Shown here: piece by piece, positions 23,840-35,820 of the stretch
Numbering within the stretch: the first letter of the stretch is position 1
Layout of the letters: each line of letters starts with the position of its first letter
Assembly (NCBI RefSeq): GCF_003473485.1
Contig: NC_053043.1
Coordinates: 382,001 to 446,000 of the forward strand
DNA length: 64,000 nt
Source: Medicago truncatula
Lineage: Eukaryota; Streptophyta; Magnoliopsida; Fabales; Fabaceae
Direction: 5' to 3'
The notes under the pieces: generated by a model
Told to the model about the DNA's origin: nothing
Seen by the model: only the letters and a program-made list of their open reading frames with translations
The model's database searches: none
Program-made: the position numbers and the translations under genes

Positions 23840-24662
23840 TGAACATTCGCCATCCTTTTTCGTTGATGTGCATCATAAACGGCCTACTGTTCTTAAGTTG
23901 ACATATGATTTGCATAATGAACAATTTGTTTTATTTGGAGATAATCGTGACATTAAGTCAGTTTTATGAAATAATGAAGAAACGTTCATTAGGTTTTTTA
24001 CTTGGTTTCATGCAAATCATCAATACGAAGAGGGTTAATACTTGACATATGTTGAATTTCCAACAAGATTTAATATGTGAAGGACGGGAAACAATGACAA
24101 CCATGTAAACCAGTATATTGTATTTGTATTCCATGCAACCTTTTTGAATGGTTAATAGTATCCAAGACACTTTAATCAGAGGCAGTGGTGAAAATAGTGA
24201 CAGCAAGGTAAACATTAATGAAGGGACTCACCAAGGTTATGCGAGACCTCAAGACTCAAAGTTCCCTTTATACTAAATTTACTTTAATTTATGCTGATCT
24301 ATAACTTAAATATAATCTAATTTTGTGGGAGATGTATTTTTTTGGTATAAATTAAGTTTCAATTTAATTTAAATAACATTTTTATTATTATTGATCACTA
24401 CCCTAATTTCTTGTGCTTAACACATGTATCAAAATCTTTAAAAAAAATGGCCATAGGGCGTTCATTAACATTTTCGTTATGGTTTTTTTTTTTAATAACA
24501 TTTTTTAGTAATGAATTAAATAAAGAAAAGGACAAATTTATATGGTAAAATTAGAGAATTGGCATCAGAATGGGCGGGGGAAGTAAAATGACTAAATTAC
24601 CCTGTGAATGAGTTTAAGAAGAAGAGTTCTGAAATAAAGAACGCAATTCGAAACCCTGACTG
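23840..24662. other. intergenic, upstream of the PHD gene
   Basis: No coding signal. The final 120 bp ('gaaataaagaacgcaattcg') is probably the leader of the PHD gene. Confidence 0.4.
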
Positions 24663-26271
24663 ATGGAATCTGAATCATCACTTGTTCTTCCATGGCATTG
24701 GGTGATTGAAGCCCTAGCTGGTTTCAAAGAAATCACCTTACCCACTTTACAAGCTTTGATTGATGCTTCCCTTTTAACGCATCATGATTTTTCTGAAACT
24801 ACCAAAGATTTGATTGCTTTGAAGTGTTTGGAGGAACTTTACCCTTCTTCTTCTTCTTCAACAACAACATTGGAGGAACTTGATTCTTCGCTTTCATCCC
24901 AAGACGTTCTTCTTCAAATATTGCATCAGGTAAGTAACTATAACATTTTCAATCATCTTCTTTTTATGTTTTCAATATTAAAATAATATTTTCTTGTCCA
25001 TTAGGTATCGTTATCAAATCTAAGAACTTCTGGACCGGAGCTTTTCAAATGGGATGTTAACAGATTTATCGCGCACAAACGAGCCGACAATGTCAAATGT
25101 CAGTTAGAGAAGGTGATTAGACTGTCCTTTTCTATTTTTTTCCTTTTTGAGAAATATGAAAATAAATAAATAATTGAACATTCACCTGTTTTCTCATTTT
25201 GCTGAATAGCTGAAAGAATCAATACTGGACGGTACTCTACCACTTAATGATCACTTAAAAGAAAGGAGTGGCTTATTCCAAACGAATCGGGCTCATACTG
25301 GCAAATGCTATGGGTACTCCACTTACGCACAAGACAGTGGAGAAAAAGAGAATTCAGTGTCTTTAATACCAGAGGATAATAATTGCTTATCTTCTAAGAG
25401 GAATAGGGTTTACTCAGCTAATGAACATGAACCTGATTTGCATCTTAAAGGTTCAAATCTTTCTCAGAAGACAGTTAGCAGTGATAAATCTCAAGACGAT
25501 ACATCTGTGTATCAATGTGAAAATCTTAATCTCGTGATGAAAAGGCGCAAAAAGGATAGTCATGATAAGAAGTTTAACAAGGGCAGTCAATTACTGGTTA
25601 GTGAAGCTACTAGTGTTCCACTATTGGTTCCTGAAAGTTGTATTGGCATGCTGACTAACATTTATCCTCGGCATACATCTGGAGTTGAGCCTTGCCGTAA
25701 CAAATTAATAGATGAAGCTAATGATACTGTACATGTTGAGCCCATTCCAACAAACGATGATGGTAATGCAGATAAAGTTCAGCATATGACTGATGAATCT
25801 CAACCCAAACAAAAGGAACCAAATGTTGCATCTTTAAAGGGCTCGCAAAAGCCAGCTGCTAGTGATAAAGCTGTAGTTGATACTGTCAATGATTGTGGAG
25901 CAGAGTTATCAAGTGACAGTGATGTGTATTACAATGAAAAGATTGATCTTACAGCGATAAAGGCTGAATTCCTGAGTTCCCAGCATGCTTCCGGTCAAGA
26001 TTTGCCAGCAATGACTGAATCAAGAGGACAAAACCTCTGCAGTAAATGCAATGAAGCTGGCCAATTACTGGTTTGTACTACTTGCCCATTGATGCTGCAT
26101 AAAAACTGCCTGGGTGATTCTGCTCAGTTGGAAGCAAAGGGAAACTTTCTCTGCCCATTTTGTAAATATTCTCACGCTATTTCAGAATATCTTGAAGCCA
26201 AGAAAATATCTTCTTCGGCAAGGAAAGAATTAGCTATCTTCAATAGTAAGGGTATTAATATTTTATTCTAA
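24663..26271 (+). CDS. PHD-finger protein, TRF-like (TRFL) family N-terminal part, probably truncated
   Basis: Exons 24663-24929, 25005-25112 and 25210 onward; reading to the first stop gives 478 aa. The N-terminal domain (LPWHWVIEALAGFKEITLPT, LIALKCLEELYP) and the second exon (GPELFKWDVNRFIAHKRA) match the N-terminus of plant TRFL-like nuclear proteins. A PHD finger lies near the end: CSKCNEAGQLLVC, then CPLMLHKNC, then CPFC, followed by SHAISEYLEAKK. As I recall the family, further exons follow, with a Myb/telobox domain for telomere-type DNA. Here the exon has a good donor (aata|gtaagg at 26,245) but what follows is copied NFU-locus DNA with no Myb exon. The natural product is therefore either the read-through protein ending SKGINILF or a spliced chimera. 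Role in chromatin is inference. Confidence 0.75.
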
Positions 26272-28560
26272 CTTTTTATGAATATAGATCATGGATATAT
26301 GTTTTGAAATGGTATAGATTAGAATGAAGTCAATCATATTGCAATTTCTTGTTAGAACTTAATACAATAAGACTTAACAAGTCAAATTGGTTCAACCAGT
26401 CTTTACTTGTATATCGCTTAAGCCTGCCAGCTAGGTTCAGAGGAAGCAACATGGAGATCTTGCAATCATTCTGGGAGCATAAAATCAGATTTAGAAACCA
26501 AAATTACAGAAGTACATGTTATGCTATTTCTGAGATTAAATTTCTGTCTCATGACTTCTTTATAAAAGAAAAGCAGAAATTGAACTCACCATCATATTTT
26601 TGATGAAATCGCACATACCTCTCATCAGTTCTGTTTAAATGACACATGCGCTCTCTTTATTTTTTCATAAGAGGCGTGCAATTGAGGAGAGGTAAATGTC
26701 CTTTACAAAATAGAGGTGGTGAATGTGTCAATTTAGGTATACCTTGGTGGGGGTGAGTGCAATTTTTCCCCCTAGAAAAATTGAAAAAAGAGAACAAAAA
26801 CAACTTGGAATTGTTCTGGTTTTTCTGTTCTAAAAAATACATATCAAATATCAGTCATATACAAAAATCCTCTTGAAACAAGTTTCTTTTTAAAACCCAA
26901 AAACAATTTTTAAATACTATTACCAAACACAACCATGATTGATGTTTCTTGATGAATGATAAAAATTTCTAGGTGTGCTGATTACTAGGACATAATTTTA
27001 TGACAGCCATAGAAGACATATCATTTGTGAAATTTCTAACCATTCTAATTACTATACAGTTTTACAATGCTATCGGGACAAGCCGTTATTGAATCTCTGA
27101 CCATTTGGGATAAAGTGACACATAGTTTTTTTAAAAGTATTCTGTTTTTCCATGCAAGAAATAGCCAGTATTATAGGACAGAAAGCAAATCTCTAGCCTT
27201 TTAACTTGTTTCTGTTTCTAAATTCAGCACACAGTTTACTTGGTGGTATGGGATTTCAGGTTGAGTACTAGCTGTCACCATGAAGCTTAAACCTCAATTT
27301 CAAGCCCTACGATACAGTAAAAGAGAGATGGTTTGTCCCATTATGTGGCTAAACTTTGAATGTTCTGCATTTTTTTACGTATAGGATATGGTTATTGAAT
27401 CCGGTCTAAAAGATCAAATGAGCTTTGATATTGACACAAGAAATGGGACAAGGATGGAGTCTTTCTGTTATGTCTTATCAAATCATTATTATATCAATTA
27501 ACATTGTTATCAGCTGGTTTAATTACTATTGCCGTTGCCATTGGAATTGCAGAACCTGATTAAATAAGCTTAATTTTGACACAATAAATGGGACAAGAAT
27601 GGAGTCTTTCTATTCTGTGTTATCAAATCATTGTTACATCAATTAACATCATTATCAGCTGGTTTAATTACTATTGTCATTGTGAATTGCAGTACCTTTT
27701 CACTTGTGTTAAAGAGTATATGTTATGTTATATTAATCTGAAACGTTTGCAGAGTTTAATATGCAATAACTGTTTCAGGTTCTATAGAAAATTAGGCCTT
27801 ACCTGGTTGGGGCGGCTGATGGATCTCTTGAATTGGTAGTCACTGGGGAGCCAATTGTAAAGGTATGAATCACAGGTCCAGCTGCTGGTGTCATAACTGT
27901 TCGTGTTGCTGGTACACAAAAATTGCGAGAAAAAGTATCTGCCATAGCAGTTCAGCTGTTATGATATTTTGGTACGAACACTATTTTGAAGATAAATATA
28001 TGACATTCTTAGAGTTTTTCTTGAACACTATTGGGAATGAAATGTGATGTATAGTAAATTCAGTATTATAATGCTTCCACACAGTAGAAGAAGGCTTCCA
28101 TTATTATTACAGTCATATTACTGTTTAGAAGAAGGCTTCCATTATTATTACAGTCAAGTTACTGTTTATTGTCTGTGTCTGTATTATAATATTAAAATCG
28201 TGATGTTTTTAGTATGGCTACCTGTTTTGCATTGATTGAATTTAATATCACAAATCAAACATGTATCTTGATTTTCTTCATATAAGTCACCTAGATTCTC
28301 TGATTTTAGTATGGCTACCTGTTTTGTATTGATTTTCTTGATTTTCACAAATGAACAGAACTTCGATGTTAAAACTGTATCGAAATGAGATGAGTTCGAA
28401 CTGATGGAGTGTCGAAGCTATTTGTGAAATTTGCGCTAATACGAGGTTTGAAGGACAAGGTTGTTTGTATGTTGGAGCTTATTTGTACTTGTGTTAAGGT
28501 AGCGAAGAAAGTTATCTATTATCTGGGTGGTAAGAGCAGAATTAGGCAATTTAACATGTA
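26250..28560 (+). repeat. duplicated segment, copy C (NFU intron 3, exon 4 and flank)
   Basis: Colinear with 17,540-19,690. It carries its own later changes: a tandem duplication of about 140 bp (27,430-27,560 repeated at 27,572-27,700, sharing 'atggagtctttct' and 'atcagctggtttaattacta') and another of about 40 bp (28,086 and 28,128, 'gaagaaggcttccattatta'). The beginning of the segment adjoins the PHD exon exactly at its splice donor. Confidence 0.85.
27779..27964 (+). pseudogene. copied NFU exon 4, dead
   Basis: Matches exon 4 of the NFU gene across its whole length after the same 'tgtttcag' acceptor. Codon 3 is TAG (gttcta-tag), a second stop replaces the arginine after the IVKV segment, and one alanine codon near the end is missing. 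The distal peptide [20 protein letters not shown] is still readable. No other NFU exon lies near it, so it cannot give NFU protein. Confidence 0.92.
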
Positions 28561-28570
28561 GGGTCACAGT

Positions 28571-29671
28571 TCAAACTACCTTACGATATGATATTTCTTT
28601 ATATTTGTCTGCTAAGGACATTGAACATATTGCCACTAACATCAGATCTCTTTTAGGTATACTAGTCAAGGAGAGGTATCTATCAATTATGTTAATAGTA
28701 AGAAAGAGTGCCTCTGTCTGCAATTCAAGACGATAATGTACTTTAACCAACCAGTCCACATTCAAATTATTAATAGCATCTTCTGTTTCCATGTCAACAT
28801 CATGATTCTCTGGCTCAAATGTCAAAGATCCGGCGAACAGGCTACGAAAATGCATTACAGTTTAGAAATTCACCAAGAAAAATCAGGGTGGGGGATAGAG
28901 CGTTTTGTAGTCAGCTTGTATAATTGGTGTAACTTATCAAGATATTCAGCTTTTGCCATATTATTAATAGTATCATCTGCACCCATGTTAACAGTCTGAT
29001 CCTTGGGCTCAAATAAGAGTTGGCGAGAAATCTGTAAGGAAATAAAAATACATGGTTCTCCTAACCTTGGTTGAGAGTTGAGACGATGACTTGATTGATA
29101 TCAGTTTTGACAAAATCAAGAGAAGACGAATATGCGCGTCTTAAAATACTCATTTTCATTTTTTCTTGTTTTTATCAAGTGACACTAATCAAATCACTCT
29201 TCCAACCGTTAGAGTTTTAGTTAATTTGCAAGTAATGTAGACAGTAAAACAAAATAGTTAACTTTGTAAGTAATGTACAACGCCTTCGTCATAATTAGCT
29301 GGCACTTCTAATTCTGGTACCAGGTTCTGCAAACGAAGAGGACCATTCATTTCAAACCTGATTCATACATAAATATTAAGTTTGAGTGCATTGATAAATA
29401 AAGACAGCAAAGAACTGCAGCTGGTGCTTTTGCCAATAGTTTTGCATGAAAGTTTTTGCAAGCAACAAATAAGCTTGGTTAATTGTTTCTTTCCCTGCAA
29501 GAAAAGTACTACAAGAAACTTGATTGCGAAAAGAAAATTACAGAACCTTGTGATGGGTCGTGAAATCTGGTTCCCCTCAAGATTACCGCTATCTCCAATA
29601 ACTTGATGGCCGCCTCTTTCTGCCTTCTGCTTTCTCTTATCTCTCCCTGCAAGAAACATGAAAGCATACAT
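28571..29671 (-). pseudogene. B-type cyclin remnant
   Basis: On the minus strand the N-terminus reads GRDKRKQKAERGG, then VIGDSGNLEGNQISRPITRF (cyclin B: ALGDIGNL...RPITRSF). An exon after 'tttcttgcag' contains AKAPAAV in another frame. Around 28,740-28,990 occur two related copies of MGADDTINN / METEDAINN. Last comes the cyclin box: VDWLVKVHYRLELQTEALF, LTINIIDRYLS, LVAICSMSLADKYKEI. The pieces are in gene order but lie in different frames, the middle is shortened, and the box ends after about 60 residues. Intact plant B1/B2 cyclins are 400-450 aa and drive the G2/M transition; this copy cannot. Confidence 0.85.
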
Positions 29672-29679
29672 AGTAACAT

Positions 29680-30750
29680 GGAAGATAAATAAAATCAGAA
29701 TTTTAAGAAATCATTGGTTGAAAATCAAAGAGAAAGAAATATTTGATGTTTGGTTTAGTTGAGTCTGAAAGATAAATTCATCTTCTGCTCTAAAGGATTC
29801 TATTTCAATAAATTTGCAAATAATTTAATAAGCTCGTTTAATCCAAACACGACCAATTGTTCTTCAATTTTCACTTGATTGTATATGACTTTAAACTAAA
29901 AGAAAATAAAATACCTATAGAGGAGCCCTCAAATAAGAAAATTAAATCTTTTAAAAACCACAAAACCCAAATAAGTCTTGCTGTGTATGTTCAAGCAACC
30001 TCCTAATCTCTCTTTTTCGATTCAACATCATTGCTAGCACGAGCAATCACCGCTATTCTGGAATAATAGCTACTAATATTCCTCAATGGTCGATGTTATA
30101 TACAAGTATTGGCACATTCAGTTACTCCAAAATTTGTGCCTGTGATATATAATAGCTACTAATTTTGTTATACATGTGCCTGGTTACAATTAGCTGTAAG
30201 CAAACTATATATTAACCAAATACTAGCAAGCTATAATATATTAACTAGGAATTAATTATATTTTGATATCTAACATGACCTTCATGAGAATCTAATTTAT
30301 ATGACATCGTATTTAAATTCTTTTAGAATAACTAGTGTGATTCCCATATATATGTAAGTTTTTACAAATTAAAACCACAGTCATGGTGAAAATTAAACTT
30401 GAAGTGTTTTAGAAGCATATTTTTCATCCAGTATTGTCATTTTAATTTAATTATTACTATTTTTTAATCCAAAATTGAATTATGTATAACTCAACACAAA
30501 GTACATTTTTTTAACATAAAGTACAAAATATAGTATAATAATAATGATAATAAAATTTTTTTGGATCCAAAGTAATCTGTAGATGTTTTTAATTAAAATA
30601 GGGTGGAAAAGAAATTCTCAATTTATTTTTGATCTAAAATGGGCCTAACACAAGCCAGCTTTTTAACCATATTCGATTGTTATTAGGGTTTCAGGATTAT
30701 AAGTATCAAACATGTTTGATGTTTGTTCAGCACAAAACATGGGAACGAAC
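29680..30750. other. intergenic, no gene seen
   Basis: AT-rich with no coding frame. The last 100 bp carries the presumed upstream region shared with the intact F-box gene ('agggtttcaggattataag'). Confidence 0.4.
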
Positions 30751-30754
30751 GATG

Positions 30755-31375
30755 ATGTCTGAGCAGCCCAAAGACAGGTTGAGCAGTTTACCAGATGAGA
30801 TCATTTGCCACATTCTCTCCAAGAGATGGAACATTCGTCCCCTATGGCCTTTCGTTCCCGTTATAGACTTCAGCGTTTCAACCATATTTTTTCCTCCATT
30901 TTTCTTGAGCGAGAACTCGTTGGTTTTCATTCCATCAACAGTTTCTTCCTCGACATTGAATACAATTCATTTCAAATTCCTCAACAAATGGTTCAACTAT
31001 ATATGCTGTTAATGTATCTCTCTATTCATGCTATCAATACTTGGGAGCCTAGACGAGCTCACTTTCCTACCAACATTCTGCGTTGTACAACCCTTGTTAA
31101 TCTCAAGCTTTGTCACTTATCTGTGGACACAAATTTTCCTTTTACATTGCCCTCACTTAAAACACTTCTAGCTGGATGTCCAGCTCTTAGAGATCTTCAA
31201 GCATCTCATTTATACTTCGGCGAATCTGTTCCTTTTGATTTTCAACAATTTGAAAGCTCAAGCTTAAAAATGTTGAATAGAGCAGATATATTACCCTCTA
31301 TTATTGCTATTTTCCGATGAAAGCACTTTCAAATGTGGAGGGGATGCGCATACAACTATGGAAGGTTCGTGTTTG
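30755..31375 (+). pseudogene. F-box/FBD/LRR gene, dead tandem copy
   Basis: Starts MSEQPKDRLSSLPDEIICHIL, aligned with the intact gene at 35,821. The F-box is cut: after HILS the frame jumps straight to KRW, losing the 13 or so residues (FVPTKQAFVTSIL in the sister). Past VIDFS the frame shifts, and the rest is read in another frame (HSINSFFLDIEYNSF, TTLVNLKLCHLSVD, LLAGCPALRDLQASHL, LKMLNRADI). Exons 2 and 3 of the sister are absent. The 3' flank (31,440-31,760) matches 37,560-37,920 downstream of the intact gene, so the whole locus was duplicated. Confidence 0.88.
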
Positions 31376-31929
31376 ATTATGATGCATGCCCATAGAATGG
31401 AATGAAAAAGAGCAATGTGATTATCATTTGTATTTTTATTTTGTTTTGCTTGAATGGATAGTGCTTTGTTTATTTTTTAAAAATTTGTTTTGAATGCATG
31501 CCACCATTTTGTTTTTATCACAAATAGAATGTTTGTAATATTTGCACGGATATGAGTTTTTAATACATGTCCTATTTGATAACTTTTCATTCTTTTTCAA
31601 TTAGCACCAATATGAGCATGTTGTGCTATTGTCACTGAGCTAACAATTGCTTCATATCATTCCTGTGAATTTACTGTCGTTGGTATAAAAATTTGGAATT
31701 TGTGATGATGGGGATTTCAGTTTGAAGTTTATGTTTTTGAGTAATTTAAATTGTGTATGAATGTAGTGGTTCTTTCGTCTGGCCCGATATGCTTAGAATA
31801 TCTAGTTGCATTGCATAATACCCAGTTTTTCTTAGTTATGTAGAACCCGTGAATAGGAAATTTCTTCTTAATTGTAAAGGGTGGTGTAGTAGGCATATGC
31901 AGACAAGCTTTTGGTTTTTTGGTCATTTT

Positions 31930-32925
31930 TGAAATGTGGATGAAGGATCCTTAAGACAAATAACAAACATGTTCAAGAATGTAGACATAAGTGCATGTTT
32001 TGAACAATCATTTTAATTAGGTCTGTTTGGTTGGAATGGAATTGAGGGCAAAGATTATTATAAGTTTAATTCATTTTGTTTTGGAGAGATGAGGGGAAGG
32101 AAGAAGAGTCAAACTTCTCCTAAGCTAATCTTAGCTCCCCTCCAAAATGGTGGATTTGGAGAGAGTATGCATACTTGTCTCTCGAATCAAATACAAAACA
32201 TTTCAAAATCTCTCCGCTCTCTTCCCTTCCCTTCCATTGAGCCAAGCAAGATCTTTAGAGTGAATATGATTTATATCAACCATCAGTCACCATGTTTAAA
32301 CACATAAAATGAGAAGGAAACAATGGTTGGTGATATTTTTTTCTTGCATTCATCGTAAACATTTCTTGGGGCTCTGAAATTTTTTTTTTTTTTTTTTAAT
32401 CTGCTTTACCATTATTCGTAGCCTCTGAACTCAATCCTACATTGGTTACTTCGAAACAGTTTTCACTTAGCTAGTTTTAAATTTTTAAATTATACAATAT
32501 GATTATCAAAATCTAACGTTCTATTTTGACCCAAAAAAATTAAAATTTAAATAAATTTAGATTTCTACTCAATTAGTCTCTCCCGGTGAAAAATATCCCT
32601 AGTGTCTCTCCCAGTCCAAATTATTCTTTAGGTATTTGATATATATGGTTCTTCCTCAGCTTAATAATTTACAAATTACATTGATTGTCTACTTCTTTTT
32701 ATGGTTGATTTCACTGTTTATGTTCATTAAGCTCTCCCTTTTACTTGTTGATTGTTGTCTTTACTCTTGAGTAATTTGTTGAGTGCCCTTTACTTTCTTC
32801 CAATTTTGGAATAGATAAGGTTTTGGGGTTAGATGTAAGGAATTTTACATCAATCTTTTGCAGGAAGAGAAAGGACAAAGGAATAATAACATTATCTCAT
32901 TCGCATAAAATCTTGAGAACTGATA
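31930..32925. other. intergenic, no gene seen
   Basis: Contains a poly-T run at 32,381-32,398 and no frame that looks coding. The ORF near 32,089-32,307 has no homology that I recognise. Confidence 0.4.
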
Positions 32926-33520
32926 CGTACACACCCCTACGTGGCATATACCACTCTACACCTCCCACCTGCCAATAAAATAGTGACAGCTCAAACAAAC
33001 AAAAAACAAAAAATAAAGAAAAAAAAATTGAAACGTTCCCCTCAGTCTCTCTCTTCCTTCCCCCTTTTTCCTTTCTCCTTTCTCCCTCTGTCGTTCTCCC
33101 TTTTTCGAACTCCTCCACCGGCCACACCTACCCTCCGCCACCAACCCACTTCTTTTCCGGCGACGGCTATGTAAACAACTATCTCCCGTCCTTTCGTTTC
33201 TGATCTGGTATCTCCACCGTCGCCGTCTTCATTTTTGTCAACTTCGTTGCCTCCGTCCTCCTCTCACCGGTCCTCTTCTGTCGCCTCCCTCAGCAACTTG
33301 CCGTGTCTTCATCACCGTCGCCATTCACGGTGTCACCGTCGCCGTGAGTTTCAAATTTAAACGGTGGTGGTAGGAAGAAGGGGAGTGGTTGTGGCAAGGC
33401 TGTTGTTGTGGTAGGAAGAAAAGAGAGAAACACGTGAAAGAGGGGAAGGATGAATCAAGGAAAAAATAATAAAATGTGTGAAATTACTATAATGCCCATG
33501 CCACATGGAGGGTGTACATG
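32926..33520. mobile_element. possible non-autonomous DNA transposon with about 20-bp inverted ends
   Basis: The left end 'tacacacccctacgtggcat' is the near reverse complement of 'atgccacatggagggtgta' at the right. The interior is markedly less AT-rich than the surroundings, with CT-rich (33,040-33,130) and CCG/GCC-rich stretches ('caccgtcgccgtcttcattt') and no long open frame. Target duplications could not be fixed, so the superfamily is open. The G+C-rich interior could also be a captured gene leader. Confidence 0.4.
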
Positions 33521-34197
33521 GAAGTGTGTCTATGTATCTTTTTTCTAAAATCTTATACTAATGAGTATTTTGTAATATATTATTTAAGTATTAGGTACAA
33601 AATCTCTTCAACGCTTGGCAGTTGCTACTTTCTGTCAAGGTTATCAGTAACTTATGATACATGTGAGTTGTATCTCGGTTTGATTACTAAATTGAAAATG
33701 GTCGAGATGAATCTCTCTCTATTGTGTAAAGAGAGATTTATTATAAAACTTTAACTGAACTATTTGAACTTATGTCCAATAACTAGTTCGAGTTAGGATC
33801 TTCTCCAATTATTATTCTCTTTATTTCTTTCATTTAAAGAGATAAAAATTCACCCAATACTATGATTGTGTCGAAAATGTATGAACTTGAATAATTTCAC
33901 CCAGAGCCTCTGAAGCAGGCACTATATATATATAACGTATTTTTTGTTCAGCATTAAAAACAACACAATCAACATTGCATTTAACTTGTCCTTGTGTTGG
34001 CTTTATCCACACCAAATTGTCATTGTCATTTGTGAGCTTGATCGGTCTCGTGATTCAAGTTTTTCTTTCTTGCCCGCTGCCAAGCTGTCCTTTTCCACCA
34101 CTCTAACTATCCTCAAATTCATAAGGTAGCCTTCCCACAAGCATTGATTTCTATACACACAAAAATGGTTGATAAGGTCATATAAAACACGTGAGTT

Positions 34198-34341
34198 TGA
34201 TGTCCACGTGAGCTTGACTCGGTTGGCAAGGATATGCATTGTTATATGCAAGGGTCGGAGTTCGAACCCCGACACCCCATTTATTCAGCTTGAAAAAAGT
34301 GAATTTTCGCCGCTAAACTACTTACAAAAAAAAAAAAAAAA
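34198..34341 (+). mobile_element. tRNA-derived SINE
   Basis: Pol III promoter boxes are clear: an A box in 'tgagcttgactcggttggc' and a B box in 'gggtcggagttcgaacccc', 40 bp apart. They are followed by 'gacaccccatttattcagct' and a run of about 18 A at the 3' end. The B box is canonical (GGTTCGAACCC-like), so it is fairly well kept. Related but more decayed copies lie at 58,130-58,240 and 61,476-61,610. Confidence 0.8.
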
Positions 34342-34344
34342 AAC

Positions 34345-35820
34345 CATTGCATACCTTGAAAAAAGCTTCTCCACATCTCTTCCAATAAGCACTATCACCA
34401 AAGAGCAAGGTTGGAAGCAGTTTATATGGAGCAAACGAGACCCTCCTAGTCGACTCCACAGTCGGAAAAGCATGAAGCGTGAAAGGATGAAATGTTTAAG
34501 AGTCGATTAAGCATCTTTTAAAATTTTACTATCCAAAAGAAAATTAGCAAAAGGATAAAATATTTAAAATGATTTTTTTTAGAAGCTATTTAATCCAATT
34601 TCTCATTTGAAAGTTTTTCATATAAAAAAATTATCTTAAATAATTATAACAAAAAGATGTGAAATACTTTAAAAATACTCACTACGTTTTTTTTAAAGTG
34701 TCATTTTGGAATAGTAACATCAAATTAAGGAATTTGACTTTTGAATCTTTTCCTAGTATACCCTCATTTTAATCACCAATAAATCCTTATTTTTTCGCAC
34801 ATACTTTTCTTTTTCAATAATTTAATGAGTTATCTTTCTCTCATAACAAACAATTGTTACTCTATTTTTCTCCAACAAAATTCTATTTTTTTACACACTA
34901 TTTATCTTTCTCCAATAACAAACAAATGTCAATAATCTAGATATTGTGCATATTTTTTTAATAATTGTAAAGGAAAATAAAATTTATTCCAACTTTACAT
35001 TGACCAAAAGTTTAAAAAAAATTCCTCCAACTCCATTAATCAAAATTAAAGTTTCAAGTATGGTTTCAACCAATACTAGATCACACTCTATGACATATAT
35101 CCCCTTTACTAGATTTAAATATGTTTGAAGACAACATCAATATTCATGGAATCATTATTATAATTATAGGTAACAAAATTTTGTTTAATTGAAGATAACA
35201 AAAAACATATTTTGTTTAAAAAATAACAAACTTTAATTTTTTAAATATATAGTATTAATTAGTTTTATTGAAAAAGGTAAGAGAATCGGGAAAGAGTATA
35301 ATTGATAAATTGTATCCATAAAATATCAAAACGACGGTTAAATAGAAATGATTAATTCGTAGTCAAACAACACTTAAAAAGATGAATGAGGACGGTAATT
35401 TAAAAAAAAAAAAAGTTGTAACAAACAAAAATATCAATTATAAACAATATACAAATTATTTCAACTTCCATCATCTTTCAAAAAAAACTTCCATCATATG
35501 ATTACCAACAAAATTACTTCTACACTACATTTAAATAAACAAATAAATATTAACAAAAGAAAAATAAAGAAATAAATAATATTACGTAATTGTATTCAAT
35601 TGGTTAATGAACTCCACCAAAGATGAATGGTGGTTAATAAGTGAAACAATTACTTACTTTATAACCCAATTCGGCTGTTTTTATTTATTTTTTTAAACGG
35701 CAAAAACCCTATTTTGACAAAACTAAGAAACGGCAAACCCTAGTTTGTTGTTCCTATTTTATTTCTTATAAAAGCGAATGCTTTCAGTTCACTGCCGCTG
35801 TGAAGAACCGACGTAACAGT
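34345..35820. other. intergenic, AT-rich; promoter of the F-box gene at the right end
   Basis: No coding frame. A TATA box (ttataaaag, 35,766-35,774) sits about 47 bp before the F-box start codon. Confidence 0.5.

Noticed and set aside
34198-34341. Functional tRNA gene
   Set aside because: It has A and B boxes but no acceptor-stem pairing and ends in poly-A, so it is a SINE.
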